Assembly: GCA_020638735.1 (NCBI GenBank)
Contig: JACKHZ010000008.1
Coordinates: 62,001 to 126,000 of the forward strand
DNA from: Planctomycetota bacterium
GTDB lineage: Bacteria > Planctomycetota > UBA1135 > UBA2386
Reading direction: 5' to 3'
DNA: 64,000 bases
This document shows, piece after piece, positions 46,331-54,743 of this stretch. Within the stretch, counting starts at the first letter, position 1. Each line of letters starts with the position of its first letter. A model generated the notes under the pieces. The model searched no databases, was not told the DNA's origin, and saw nothing but the letters and a program-made list of their open reading frames with translations. Both the position numbers and the translations under genes were made by a program.

Positions 46331-49300
46331 TCACCTCCAGACGATGCGCAGCTCGGTGACCTTCGCGTCCGGGAACTGCCCGCGATCGCACACCAGGTCG
46401 AAGCGCACCAGCCGCGCGTGGTCGCGGTTGATCGACGCCCCACCCGGGGCCGCCGTCGTGCGCCACGGGCCGACCGTTCCCGCCAGCGGCTGGCCGGTCG
46501 CCGGATCGAGGCGCGCGCCCTGCAGGCGAAGCTGCACCGGCACCGCGGGTCCGGACGCCAGCGCGCCGACCGCCGGATCGTCGCTGAACACCGCGTCGGC
46601 GAAGCCGTTGCCGTCGACGTCGACCAGCAGCTCGTAGCGCACGTAGACCGGCAGCCCAGCGCTCGGCGGCAGCAGCCACTTGGACCGCGAGCCGGTGCGG
46701 TCGTCCCGGTCGAGCAGCACGTCGCTCTGCGTCACCGGGTCGTAGGTCGGCACCGACGTGCCGGTGAACGCGACGCCGGTCAGCGACTCGAGGCGGAAGA
46801 ACCCGGCGCTGCCGGCGCCGGCCTCGCCCGGCGTCTGGATCGAGAGGACCGCCAGCCCGACCAGGTCGACCGTGCTGCCCGCGCCGCCGCTGGTGTCGAT
46901 CGAGCCGTGGACACCGATGTCCGCGCCGCTCTGGATCAGGAACGACCCACCCGAGCCGCCGCCGCCAGGCGAGGAGATGCCGGCGGAGTTGTCGGCCACC
47001 GCCGTGAGCTGGTCGTCCCCGTTGATGATGACGCCGTTGCCGCCGCGCGCCTGCAGCTGCGCCGCGGCGCCGATGGTGACGCTACCACCGGCGCGCAGCG
47101 CGATCGCGCCGCCGCCGCCCATGCCGCCGCTGCCGGCCATCCACCGCTCGGTCGAGGTCGGGAAGCCGAACATGCCAAACCCATGGCTGCCGCCACCGCC
47201 GCCGCCGGAGCCGCCGATCGCGAAGTGCTGCAGTGACGAGTAGCCGGAGGGCGCCGGGTTCGGATACGGCGACACCGGGAACGCGGCACCACCCTGCGCA
47301 TCGGGCTCGGTGATGAGCGGCACCGTGCTCAATGGGTCACACGGCACGGCGTTGCCGCCGCCCGTGGAGTAGCCGCCGCCACTGCCGCCGGAGCAATAGA
47401 ACGGCAGGTAGATGCTGCTGATCAACTGCGTCGCGGAGAGGAACGGCGAAATGCCGGTGGCCGGGGTCTGCGTGCCGCCCTGCCCACCGGTCCCACCAGC
47501 CTGCGCGGCGTAGGCGTGTCCGGCGGCCAGACGCACGTCATCACCCCGCTGCCCGTCGTTGAGCGACACGCCGTTCTGGACCTCCGGGCCGAGGTTGTTG
47601 CCTTCCTTGCCGCCCTCGCCGCCGCGGCCGCCGCCGCAGCCGCCCGCCGTGCCGGGCTGGCCGAGCGCCTGGATCGTGTTGGGAATGCCGCGCGCGTAGA
47701 AGTTCGACACGCGCTGGCCCGTCGCCGGGCCGATCGTCGCGATCTGGCCCGGGGCATCGGCGCCGTTCGACTCGACGCGACCGTCGATGCGCACTTCGCC
47801 GCGCACGTGCACCACCGCCGGCACCGAACCGACGAAGCGCACCGTCACGCCGGCCGGCACGACGAAGTCGGAGAACCAGAAGTGCCCGTCGGTGACCAGC
47901 TGCGACTGCCCGTCGAGCGTGCGCTCGGCGGGGATCAGCTGGTTGTCCGTGCTCCACTCGAAGGTACTGCCGCCGAGCGCCGCGCCGTCGCTGGCGACGA
48001 ACGAGCCGTGCCGACCGTCGCCGCCGACCTGCGCCGAGACCGTCGCGCCGCCGCTCCACGAGTCGCCCGACGCCAGCGCGTCGCGATTGGCGCCGGAGAC
48101 GAAGCTCTCGACGAGCTGATGCTCCGCGAGCGGCAGCCCGAGCTGCACCTCGAGTCCGTTGGAGGCGTCGACGACGCCGGTGGCGTCGAGCAGGAAGGCC
48201 TGCGCGTCGTAGCGCACGCCGAGCAGCGCCGGGTCGTTGGCGAACTGCAGCAGCTGCACCGCCGGCAGGCTGATGCCGAGGAACGACACGACCAGCGGAT
48301 CGATGCGCAAGAGGCAGCCGAGCGACCCGAGCGGGATCGGGATCGGCAGCGGCACGCCGCCGGTCGCCACGTGCGACAGGCCGATGTCGCACAGCACCAG
48401 CGCCGGTGCGGCGGGCTGGCCGTGGACCTCGAGGCGGTGTGGCACGCCGGGCTGCGGCGAGTCGCCGGCGCCGAGCGACAGCGAGAACGTCGCGTCCTGG
48501 CACGGATCGCCGTAGGCGGTCGTCATCGGCACGGCCGCCGGCGCGTAGCGACGCAGCTCGACGGCGCTGCCGACCGCGAACGCGGCGACCGCCTCGTGCC
48601 GCGCGGCGTGGAAGGCGATCGCCTGGCGGTTCTGGGCCCCGACAGCCGAGGTCGTCGAGACCACCGACAGCGTGTCCCCGTCCCACTCGCGCGTCTCGAG
48701 CGCGTTGGCCGACGTCGGCGCCAGCAGCACGGCGCGGCCGCGTTCGTCATCGAACGTCGGCAGCCAGGTCGTGGCGACGCCGAGCGAACCGAGCGACACC
48801 CAGTCGTCGCCCTGCAGGCGGAACAGCTGCGCCGGGCCGCCGAAGTCGTCCGTCGCCAGCACCTCGCCGCGCACCGTGTCGGCGCACAGCCGCGCGAAGC
48901 CCTGCGGCAGCGCCTGGCCGACCACGAGCTGCCAGTCGCCGCCGACGAAGCGGTAGGTCTGCATGCCGCCGAGCGTCGCGCCGCCAGCCAGCACGAACGT
49001 GCCGGCGATCGGGTCGTAGGTCATCGACGGATCCACCAGCACCGGCGCGGTCGGCGTCGGCTGCTGCGTCCAGACCCCGCCGCTCAACCGCCAGGTGTCG
49101 GTCAGGGTCGCGCCGAGGCCGTCGAGCCCGCCGAACACGAGGATCTCGCCGCCGCCGGCGGCGATCGCCGCGCCGTCGCGCCGCGGCACCGGCGTCGTCA
49201 CCGGTCGCCAGGCGATGCCGTCCCACGCGTATTCGCTGGCGCCTGGATTGGCCGCGTCGCCGCCGAACAGCAGCAACTCGTCACCGAACGGCACCAGGCC

Positions 49301-49432
49301 GAAGCCGGTGCGGAAGCCCGGCGCGCCGAGCGCTGGCAGCGGCTGCCACTGCAGCGACTGGGCGGCGGCGGATGCAGCGAGGACTGCGACGATCGACAGG
49401 GAAGTGACTCTCCGGAAGCAATGCGGACGCAT
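46331..49432 (-). CDS. Exported kelch-type propeller protein with glycine-rich region
   Basis: The 1033-residue protein has a signal peptide (SLSIVAVLAASAAAQ). Residues 26-300 form kelch-like repeats (LLLFGGDAANPGASEYAWDG, ILVFGGLDGLGATLTDTWRL). Residues about 310-440 are the shared beta-rich domain starting near YGDPCQDATFSLSLG. The middle and C-terminal parts contain a beta-helix-like segment (VHVRGEVRIDGRVESNG) and glycine-rich blocks such as GGCGGGRGGEGGKEGNN. A final domain ends in RLVRFDLVCDRGQFPDAKVTELRIVW. Shine-Dalgarno AAGGAG lies nine bases before the ATG at 49432, which fixes the start; the longer frame to 49531 lacks a site. Likely a cell-surface or extracellular structural or adhesive protein. 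Confidence 0.86.
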   Translation of the reverse strand: MRPHCFRRVTSLSIVAVLAASAAAQSLQWQPLPALGAPGFRTGFGLVPFGDELLLFGGDAANPGASEYAWDGIAWRPVTTPVPRRDGAAIAAGGGEILVFGGLDGLGATLTDTWRLSGGVWTQQPTPTAPVLVDPSMTYDPIAGTFVLAGGATLGGMQTYRFVGGDWQLVVGQALPQGFARLCADTVRGEVLATDDFGGPAQLFRLQGDDWVSLGSLGVATTWLPTFDDERGRAVLLAPTSANALETREWDGDTLSVVSTTSAVGAQNRQAIAFHAARHEAVAAFAVGSAVELRRYAPAAVPMTTAYGDPCQDATFSLSLGAGDSPQPGVPHRLEVHGQPAAPALVLCDIGLSHVATGGVPLPIPIPLGSLGCLLRIDPLVVSFLGISLPAVQLLQFANDPALLGVRYDAQAFLLDATGVVDASNGLEVQLGLPLAEHQLVESFVSGANRDALASGDSWSGGATVSAQVGGDGRHGSFVASDGAALGGSTFEWSTDNQLIPAERTLDGQSQLVTDGHFWFSDFVVPAGVTVRFVGSVPAVVHVRGEVRIDGRVESNGADAPGQIATIGPATGQRVSNFYARGIPNTIQALGQPGTAGGCGGGRGGEGGKEGNNLGPEVQNGVSLNDGQRGDDVRLAAGHAYAAQAGGTGGQGGTQTPATGISPFLSATQLISSIYLPFYCSGGSGGGYSTGGGNAVPCDPLSTVPLITEPDAQGGAAFPVSPYPNPAPSGYSSLQHFAIGGSGGGGGGSHGFGMFGFPTSTERWMAGSGGMGGGGAIALRAGGSVTIGAAAQLQARGGNGVIINGDDQLTAVADNSAGISSPGGGGSGGSFLIQSGADIGVHGSIDTSGGAGSTVDLVGLAVLSIQTPGEAGAGSAGFFRLESLTGVAFTGTSVPTYDPVTQSDVLLDRDDRTGSRSKWLLPPSAGLPVYVRYELLVDVDGNGFADAVFSDDPAVGALASGPAVPVQLRLQGARLDPATGQPLAGTVGPWRTTAAPGGASINRDHARLVRFDLVCDRGQFPDAKVTELRIVWR

Positions 49433-49621
49433 GCTCGCTCTCCTTGGGGTGAGAGGGGTTCGCGCGGATCGTGGGGCTCCGACCGGGGAATGGGTGATCC
49501 CCGAGGCAAGTCGGCGAACCGCAGCAGCCATGTTCTACCCTGGTCAGGGGGCCGTGCAACCGGGCCAGGATGGCCGACGACAACATTGGGACCGCCTCGC
49601 AGGCGGCGACGCCGCGGCTCT

Positions 49622-50290
49622 TCAGCAGACCGACGCGCGTTCGGCGTCGGTGCGCGGGTGCACGCCGCGCCGCACGAGCAGCTCGACGAGCTTGTCCTGC
49701 CCGTCGCGCCGCGCCAGCTCGACCTCGGCGTCGGTCGCCCCGACGAGGTGGAACAGGTCGACGCGCCCGGACGCCAGCTCGAACGACGGCGTGTAGTGCT
49801 TCACCTGCTCGACGAGCAGCCAGCGGATCGCGCTCTGGAAGCTCGGCGTGATCGAGTCGTTGAGCGGCACGCGGTTGCCGTATTCGAACAGCTCGGCGTC
49901 CTGGTAGGTGCCGACCGCGACCAGCAGCTCGTAGGCCATCAGGTTGTGCAGCAGCGGCACCGCCCAGTCGACCTCCTTCGACGTCTCGATCACCAGCTCG
50001 AAGCCGACGCCGCTGAAGCCGCTCGGGTCCTTGCCGGGTGCGTCGAGGTTCCACGGGTTGCTGAGCCCCGACGTGACGTAGATCCAGCTGTCGCGTTCGT
50101 CGTGCGGCGGGCAGGCGAACACGCCGTGATTGAGCCAGCCCGGGTGCGGCGACTTGCCGAAGCGCAGGTAGACCTGCTCGCCGGCGGTGAACACGCCCTT
50201 GCCGAGGTCGCCGAACAGGCTGCGGTAGACGCGGTCCTCGCGGTCCGTCCAGAGGGCCTCGAACCAGTCGCGGAAGGGGGTGTCGCTCAT
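49622..50290 (-). CDS. Suppressor-of-fused (SUFU) domain protein
   Basis: The 222-residue protein matches bacterial SUFU-family sequences: an N-terminal helical part (SDTPFRDWFEALWTDREDRVY), SPHPGWLNHGVFACPPHDERDSW, YVTSGLSNPW, GFELVIETSKEVDWAVPLLHNLMAYEL and FELASGRVDLFHLVGATDAEVELAR. Bacterial SUFU proteins are often immunity proteins to polymorphic toxins or are of unknown role; no toxin gene is adjacent here. The ATG at 50290 fits the family start; a GTG four codons upstream is possible. A TAGCGT box lies ten bases before the ATG. The 189-base gap to the kelch gene shows no feature. Confidence 0.85.
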   Translation of the reverse strand: MSDTPFRDWFEALWTDREDRVYRSLFGDLGKGVFTAGEQVYLRFGKSPHPGWLNHGVFACPPHDERDSWIYVTSGLSNPWNLDAPGKDPSGFSGVGFELVIETSKEVDWAVPLLHNLMAYELLVAVGTYQDAELFEYGNRVPLNDSITPSFQSAIRWLLVEQVKHYTPSFELASGRVDLFHLVGATDAEVELARRDGQDKLVELLVRRGVHPRTDAERASVC

Positions 50291-50300
50291 CGGGGCGAAC

Positions 50301-50306
50301 ACGCTA
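50301..50306 (-). promoter_or_regulatory. -10-like TAGCGT box before the SUFU gene
   Basis: TAGCGT on the minus strand ends 10 bases before the ATG at 50290. No Shine-Dalgarno sequence is visible. Confidence 0.35.
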
Positions 50307-50333
50307 CCACAGGCCCCCGCGGCGGGGCGAACG

Positions 50334-50555
50334 TCACCACTCGCCGCTGCCGTCCGGCCGGCGCGTCGCGAGCTTGCGCCACAGCTCAGCCTTCTGGGCG
50401 GCGTCCATCAGCCACCACCGCGCGATCTCGTCGCGGGTGCGTCGACAGCCGACGCAGTAGTCGCCGGCCGCGGCGATGCGGCAGACGTTGATGCAAGGCG
50501 ACGACGGCGCCCGGTCGAAGCGGCGCGGCTGGCTGTTGCCCGGCGGCAGGGTCAT
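50334..50555 (-). CDS. DUF1289 small cysteine protein
   Basis: The 73-residue protein carries the DUF1289 signature SPCINVCRI, then YCVGCRRTRDEIARWWLMD: four cysteines arranged as CxxxC and CxxC, probably binding a metal or Fe-S cluster. The family is short and often lies beside unrelated genes; function is unknown. The ATG at 50555 has a TAACGT box ending eight bases upstream. It is divergent from nth, with 58 bases between the two starts. Confidence 0.85.
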   Translation of the reverse strand: MTLPPGNSQPRRFDRAPSSPCINVCRIAAAGDYCVGCRRTRDEIARWWLMDAAQKAELWRKLATRRPDGSGEW

Positions 50556-50563
50556 GCGGCGGC

Positions 50564-50569
50564 ACGTTA
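50564..50569 (-). promoter_or_regulatory. -10-like TAACGT box before the DUF1289 gene
   Basis: TAACGT on the minus strand ends 8 bases before the ATG at 50555. Confidence 0.4.
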
Positions 50570-50613
50570 CCACGGTTCCCACGGCGGCCGCGGCCGGGTA
50601 TCGAGAGGAGTCG

Positions 50614-51270
50614 ATGAAGCGGCAGGACAAGGCCCGGCGGATCCAGGCGGTGCTCGACGAGCGGTTCCCGAGCCCGCCGATCCCGCTCGCCCACGACGAC
50701 CCGTTCTCGCTGCTGGTCGCGGTGCTGCTGTCGGCGCAGTGCACCGACGAGCGGGTCAATCAGGTCACGCCGGCGCTGTTCGCGCGCGCGCGCACGCCGG
50801 CCGCGATGGCCCGGGTGCCGGTCGAGGAGATCCGCGCCGTCATCCGGCCGTGCGGGCTGTCGCCGCAGAAGGCCAAGGCGATCGCCGCGCTGTCGGCGAT
50901 CCTGCGCGACGAGCACGGCGGCGCGGTGCCGCGCGACATGGCGGCGCTCGAGCGGCTGCCAGGCGTCGGCCACAAGACGGCGAGCGTGGTGATGGCGCAG
51001 GCGTTCGGCGAGCCGACGTTCCCGGTCGACACCCACATCCACCGCTGCGCGTGGCGCTGGGGCCTCAGCGACGGCTCGTCGGTCGAACGCACCGAGCGCG
51101 ACTGCAAGAAGGTCTTCCCGCGTGAACGCTGGAACGAGCTGCACCTGCAGATCATCTGGTTCGGCCGCACCGACTGCCGCGCGGTGAGGCACGACCCCGA
51201 CGCCTGCGCGATCTGTTCGTGGGCGATGAGCAAGGCGCGGCGGGCGGCGGAGCGGCAAAGGCGTTCGTGA
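50614..51270 (+). CDS. nth: Endonuclease III-like DNA glycosylase/AP lyase with incomplete Fe-S motif
   Basis: The 218-residue protein has the helix-hairpin-helix LPGVGHKTASVVMAQ with the catalytic lysine, and PVDTHIHRCAWRWGL with the catalytic aspartate, so it should remove oxidised pyrimidines in base excision repair. The C-terminal cluster loop normally reads C-x6-C-x2-C-x5-C. Here it reads CRAVRHDPDACAICSW, giving C-x9-C-x2-C and no fourth cysteine, so a [4Fe-4S] cluster of the usual kind is doubtful. GAGGAG lies close upstream of ATG 50614. Overall length is close to E. coli Nth (211). It stands alone, divergent from the DUF1289 gene. Confidence 0.92.
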   Translation: MKRQDKARRIQAVLDERFPSPPIPLAHDDPFSLLVAVLLSAQCTDERVNQVTPALFARARTPAAMARVPVEEIRAVIRPCGLSPQKAKAIAALSAILRDEHGGAVPRDMAALERLPGVGHKTASVVMAQAFGEPTFPVDTHIHRCAWRWGLSDGSSVERTERDCKKVFPRERWNELHLQIIWFGRTDCRAVRHDPDACAICSWAMSKARRAAERQRRS

Positions 51271-51352
51271 GCTGCTGACAGCACGCTGGCAGCAGGGGGT
51301 CCGTAGAACGGGGCGCGTTCGCACGAGACCGAGCCCGAACGAAACCAAGTCC

Positions 51353-51862
51353 ATGACCAACGCCATCGCCCAGTCCCTGCTCGCCGACCTCGCCCGCGAG
51401 GCCAGGCTGACCAAGAAGATCCTCGACGCCGTGCCCGAGGAACAGTTCGCCTTCCGCCCCCACCCCAAGTCCTGGACGATCGCCCAGCTCGCCGGGCACC
51501 TCGCCGAGGCGCCGATGTGGGCGCACGGCTTCCTCGAGGACGAGATGGACTTCGCGCAGATGGGCGACTACCAGCCGTTCGTGCCGAAGGACAAGGCGGA
51601 GCTGCTGGCGACGCTCGACAAGAACCTCGCCACGTGCACCGAGTCGCTCGGCATGCTCGACGACGCGGCGATGCACCGCGACTGGACCGCGCGCATGGGT
51701 GACAAGGTCCTGAGCAGCTCGCCGCGGCACGAGGTCGCGCGCGACGTGCTGATCCACCACTGGATCCAGCACCGCGGCCAGCTGCAGGTCTGCCTGCGCC
51801 TGTGCGACGTGCCGGTGCCGCCGACCTACGGGCCGACCGCCGACGTCACCGAGTGGAGCTGA
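51353..51862 (+). CDS. DinB-family putative metalloprotein
   Basis: The 169-residue four-helix protein has the DinB/YfiT fold: SWTIAQLAGHLAEAPMWAHGF with the first metal histidine, and HEVARDVLIHHWIQHRGQLQVCLRL with the later histidines of the three-His metal site. DinB proteins bind zinc, nickel or iron; some are thiol-dependent S-transferases, others have no known activity. A WYL-domain regulator follows 49 bases later on the same strand, a common pairing that suggests co-regulation. The ATG has no obvious upstream promoter box. Substrate unknown. Confidence 0.9.
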   Translation: MTNAIAQSLLADLAREARLTKKILDAVPEEQFAFRPHPKSWTIAQLAGHLAEAPMWAHGFLEDEMDFAQMGDYQPFVPKDKAELLATLDKNLATCTESLGMLDDAAMHRDWTARMGDKVLSSSPRHEVARDVLIHHWIQHRGQLQVCLRLCDVPVPPTYGPTADVTEWS

Positions 51863-51898
51863 GGCCCCGGACCGCGAGGTTCGGCGGCACGGCAGTGC

Positions 51899-51904
51899 TA
51901 CGTT
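51899..51904 (+). promoter_or_regulatory. -10-like TACGTT box before the WYL regulator
   Basis: TACGTT ends 7 bases before the ATG at 51912, in the gap after dinB, suggesting the regulator can be made independently from a leaderless transcript. Confidence 0.45.
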
Positions 51905-51911
51905 CGTCGCC

Positions 51912-52628
51912 ATGCGCCGCGCCGACCGCCTGTTCCAGATCGTGCAGCTGCTGCGCGCGCGGCCGGTCGTCACCGCGCGCGAGCTTGCGCACGCGCTCGA
52001 GGTGTCGCTGCGCACCGTCTACCGCGATGTCGCCGATCTGATCGGCAGCGGCGTGCCGATCGACGGCGAGGCCGGCGTCGGCTACTGCCTGCAGAAGGGC
52101 TTCGACCTGCCGCCGCTGATGTTCGATCGCGGCGAGATCGACGCGCTGGTCCTGGGCGCGCGCATGGTCCAGGCGTTCGGCGACCAGCGGCTCGCGGCGC
52201 AGGCCGGCAACCTGCTGGCCAAGGTCGAGCAGGTCGTGCCGAAGCACCTGCACGCGAGCTTCGATCGCCCGGAGCTGGCCGTGCCGGCGGCGCTGTGCCC
52301 GGAGGTACGCGGCGCGTTCGCGCGCGTGCGCGAAGCCGTCGACGGCCGCCGCCGGCTGCGCGCGCACTACACCGACCAGGCGGGCGAACGCACCGAGCGC
52401 ACGCTGCGGCCGCTGTGCCTCGCCTTCTGGGGCATGGTCTGGACGCTCGGCGCCTGGTGCGAGCTGCGACGAGCGTTCCGCACGTTCCGGGTCGACCGGC
52501 TGCAGGACATCGAGCTGCTCGACGTCTTCGACGACGACCCCGACAAGCAGCTCGGCGCCTACCTGGCGCTGGTGCAGCAGCGGCTTCGCGACGAGCGCGG
52601 CTGGCCGGACGCCGGACGCGCCCGATGA
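51912..52628 (+). CDS. YafY-type transcriptional regulator (HTH_11 and WYL domains)
   Basis: The 238-residue protein begins with a DeoR/HTH_11 winged helix (RADRLFQIVQLLRARPVVTARELAHALEVSLRTVYRDVADL). A linker follows, then a WYL-type domain recognisable by LRAHYTDQAGERTERTLRPLCLAFWGMVWTLGAWCELR and FRTFRVDRLQDIELLD. The WYL triad itself is not present literally; the W and L equivalents lie in VWTLGAW. Such proteins bind nucleic acids or small ligands and regulate neighbouring genes, here probably dinB. Its stop overlaps a 37-codon frame by ATGA that in turn overlaps the acyltransferase start by GTGA. Confidence 0.9.
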   Translation: MRRADRLFQIVQLLRARPVVTARELAHALEVSLRTVYRDVADLIGSGVPIDGEAGVGYCLQKGFDLPPLMFDRGEIDALVLGARMVQAFGDQRLAAQAGNLLAKVEQVVPKHLHASFDRPELAVPAALCPEVRGAFARVREAVDGRRRLRAHYTDQAGERTERTLRPLCLAFWGMVWTLGAWCELRRAFRTFRVDRLQDIELLDVFDDDPDKQLGAYLALVQQRLRDERGWPDAGRAR

Positions 52629-52738
52629 CTCGGCAACTGGCGATGACGTGCGTCGACGCGACGGCTAGCCTCTGCGCACCTGCCATGCACCTGCACGAGC
52701 CGAAGTCGAGCGCGAACGCGAGGCACGCCGACCGGTGA
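52625..52738 (+). CDS. Possible 37-residue coupling peptide
   Basis: The frame MTRQLAMTCVDATASLCAPA... begins in the WYL gene's TGA (ATGA overlap) and ends in a TGA that overlaps the acyltransferase GTG (GTGA overlap). It would chain translation of three genes across a gap that is otherwise non-coding. It has no recognised domain, no strong ribosome site and contains a TAGCCT box, so it may be a chance frame. Confidence 0.3.
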   Translation: MTRQLAMTCVDATASLCAPAMHLHEPKSSANARHADR

Positions 52739-53793
52739 GCCTGGCTGCCACCAGCGCCTACGACGGCTTCCGCGGCACGCGCAGGTTCGGCAGTCTCGAC
52801 GGCCTGCGGGGCCTCGCGATCCTCGCCGTCGTCTGGCACCACGCGCAGTCCGACCAGGGATCGTCGCCCGCGCGCCGCGGACATCTCGGCGTCGACCTGT
52901 TCTTCGTGGTGTCGGGCTTCCTGATCGTCACGCTGCTGCTGCGTGAACGCGCGCGCGACGGCGCGATCTCGCTGCCGCGGTTCTACGTGCGGCGGGCGCT
53001 GCGCATCTTCCCGCTCTACTACGTGGCGCTGGCTGGCTACTACGCGATCGCCTGGTGGCGCGGCGGCGACCTCCTCCAGCAGGTCGCGACCGACCTGCCC
53101 TACGCAGCCGCCTACGTCGCCAACTGGGTGACGCTCGACAGTCTGCTGCTCATCACGTGGTCGCTCGCCGCCGAGGAGCAGTTCTACATGTTCTGGCCGG
53201 GCGTCGAGCGCTTCGCACCGCGCGGCGCGAAGCAGGTCGTGGCCGTGATGCTCGCCGGCTGCGTCGCCGTGCAGCTGCTCGCCGCGCACGCCGACTGGCA
53301 TGTGGCACCGTTCCTCGCCGGCGCGTCCTTCACGCCGATCCTCGCCGGCGTCGCGCTCGCGCACCTGCTGCACTCGCCCGCCGGCTTCCGACGGGTGCAC
53401 CGCGTGCTCGGGGCCCGCGCGGCGGCCCCGCTGGCGCTCGCCGCCATGGTCGGGGTCGCGCTGATCCCGTGGTCGAACATGCATGGGCTGCCGCGCGTCG
53501 CGTTTGCGCTGGCCGGAGTCGCGCTGGTCGGCGCCTGCGTGCTGCGCGAAGACCACGGCCTGCAACAGCTGCTCGTGCAGCGACCACTCGCGCGCATCGG
53601 CATGGTCAGCTACGGGATCTACCTGCTGCACCTCGTGCCGAATCTCGGGCTGGTGTTCGCCCGTCATCGCCTGCCCGAGATCCCCTCCCCCGTGCGGTTC
53701 GTCGTGATGCTCGCCGGCAGCTGGCTCTTGGCGGAGCTGAGCTTCGCGCTGCTCGAACGACCGCTGCTGCGCCTGAAGGAGCGCTGGCGTTAG
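52735..53793 (+). CDS. Acyltransferase 3 family membrane protein
   Basis: The 352-residue integral membrane protein has about ten spans and the family signature: FGSLDGLRGLAILAVVWHHA with the catalytic histidine, GVDLFFVVSGFLIVTLLL, and RRALRIFPLYYVAL. ITWSLAAEEQFYMFWP and ISYGIYLLHL-like SYGIYLLHLVPNL follow. Members O-acetylate surface sugars, peptidoglycan or lipids (OafA, NodX, OatA membrane part). There is no adjoining glycan gene, so the acceptor is unknown. A GTG start at 52735 is used because the signature begins shortly after, and no ATG is in range. Confidence 0.93.
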   Translation: MSLAATSAYDGFRGTRRFGSLDGLRGLAILAVVWHHAQSDQGSSPARRGHLGVDLFFVVSGFLIVTLLLRERARDGAISLPRFYVRRALRIFPLYYVALAGYYAIAWWRGGDLLQQVATDLPYAAAYVANWVTLDSLLLITWSLAAEEQFYMFWPGVERFAPRGAKQVVAVMLAGCVAVQLLAAHADWHVAPFLAGASFTPILAGVALAHLLHSPAGFRRVHRVLGARAAAPLALAAMVGVALIPWSNMHGLPRVAFALAGVALVGACVLREDHGLQQLLVQRPLARIGMVSYGIYLLHLVPNLGLVFARHRLPEIPSPVRFVVMLAGSWLLAELSFALLERPLLRLKERWR

Positions 53794-53804
53794 CCGGACT
53801 CGAC

Positions 53805-53810
53805 TAGCAT
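53805..53810 (+). promoter_or_regulatory. -10-like TAGCAT box
   Basis: TAGCAT (extended TAGCATGC) ends 6 bases before the ATG at 53817. There is no Shine-Dalgarno sequence between them. Confidence 0.5.
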
Positions 53811-53816
53811 GCCACG

Positions 53817-54734
53817 ATGACCGAGCTACGCCGACTCGCGCTGTCCCTGCTCGCCGCCACGGCGGCAGCGCAGGAACCAGCGACCCCTGCGCCAGCGGAG
53901 CCAGCCCCCCTCGTCTGGGACGACGCCGCGCGCCTGCACACGGCGGCGACGACGATCGCGCGCGGCACGCTGCACGTCGACCGCGACGCGCTGCTGCAGG
54001 TGATCGCCGACGGTGGCCACGTGCCGGTCACCGTCGACATCGCCGAGGTGCTGCACGGCGAGCCGGCGAAGCAGATCACGTTCTACTGCTATGTGCCGAA
54101 GGGCGGCGCGGCGAAGAAGGCGTGGGAGTGGGCCGCGGCGACCGTGCGCGCGCTCGACGACCAGGACCGGGTGGTGTTCGTCGCGTCGACCGAGGGCAAC
54201 CTCTACCTCACCGGCAACCCGGACAGCGGCACGATCGCCGAACCGACGCGCGAGCAGATCGTCGCGATCCGCCGCCGCGAGATGCAGCACCGCGCGTGGC
54301 TGGCGCAGCCGCTGCCGCAGGACAAGAAGCGCCAACGCGAGGTAGTACGGCTGGTCAAACGGCTGACCGGCGGCGCCGAGCTGCAACGCGAGTCGTTCGC
54401 CGCGCTGGAGGCGCTCGGCGAAGACGCCGTCGTCGAACTGATCGCAGCGATGGACGACCGCCGCAAGCTGCCGGAGGCGAAGCTGACGCTCGACAACCAC
54501 GCCGCCGATGCCTTCGAGGCGCAGCGCCGCTACGCCCCGAAGCTGGTCGTCGACGGCATGGCGGCGATCCTCAACCAGATCACGCACGAGAGCTTCGGCG
54601 GCATCTTCAACGGCGCCAGCGACGCCGAGCGCGACGCGGCGGTGCGCGGCTGGACGTTGTATGCGCACTACGTGCTGGCGGCGCGGCAGCGCGCGGCCGA
54701 GCAGCAGCGCGCGGACAAGGCGCGCGACGGCTAG
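53817..54734 (+). CDS. Exported protein of unknown function
   Basis: The 305-residue protein has a short signal-like leader (LRRLALSLLAATAAAQ) and a proline-rich linker. Residues 35-150 form a mixed alpha/beta region (VPVTVDIAEVLHGEPAKQITFYCYVPKG). A helical C-terminal half follows (RESFAALEALGEDAVVELIAAMDD), which resembles a HEAT-like or armadillo-like fold. No family is recognised. A TAGCAT box lies six bases before the ATG. The next gene begins 9 bases after its stop in the same direction and has its own TAGACT box, so the two may be separate units. Confidence 0.75.
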   Translation: MTELRRLALSLLAATAAAQEPATPAPAEPAPLVWDDAARLHTAATTIARGTLHVDRDALLQVIADGGHVPVTVDIAEVLHGEPAKQITFYCYVPKGGAAKKAWEWAAATVRALDDQDRVVFVASTEGNLYLTGNPDSGTIAEPTREQIVAIRRREMQHRAWLAQPLPQDKKRQREVVRLVKRLTGGAELQRESFAALEALGEDAVVELIAAMDDRRKLPEAKLTLDNHAADAFEAQRRYAPKLVVDGMAAILNQITHESFGGIFNGASDAERDAAVRGWTLYAHYVLAARQRAAEQQRADKARDG

Positions 54735-54737
54735 ACT
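54732..54737 (+). promoter_or_regulatory. -10-like TAGACT box
   Basis: TAGACT ends 6 bases before the ATG at 54744. It overlaps the stop of the previous gene (TAG), so this promoter is packed into a 9-base intergenic gap. Confidence 0.5.
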
Positions 54738-54743
54738 CCGCGC

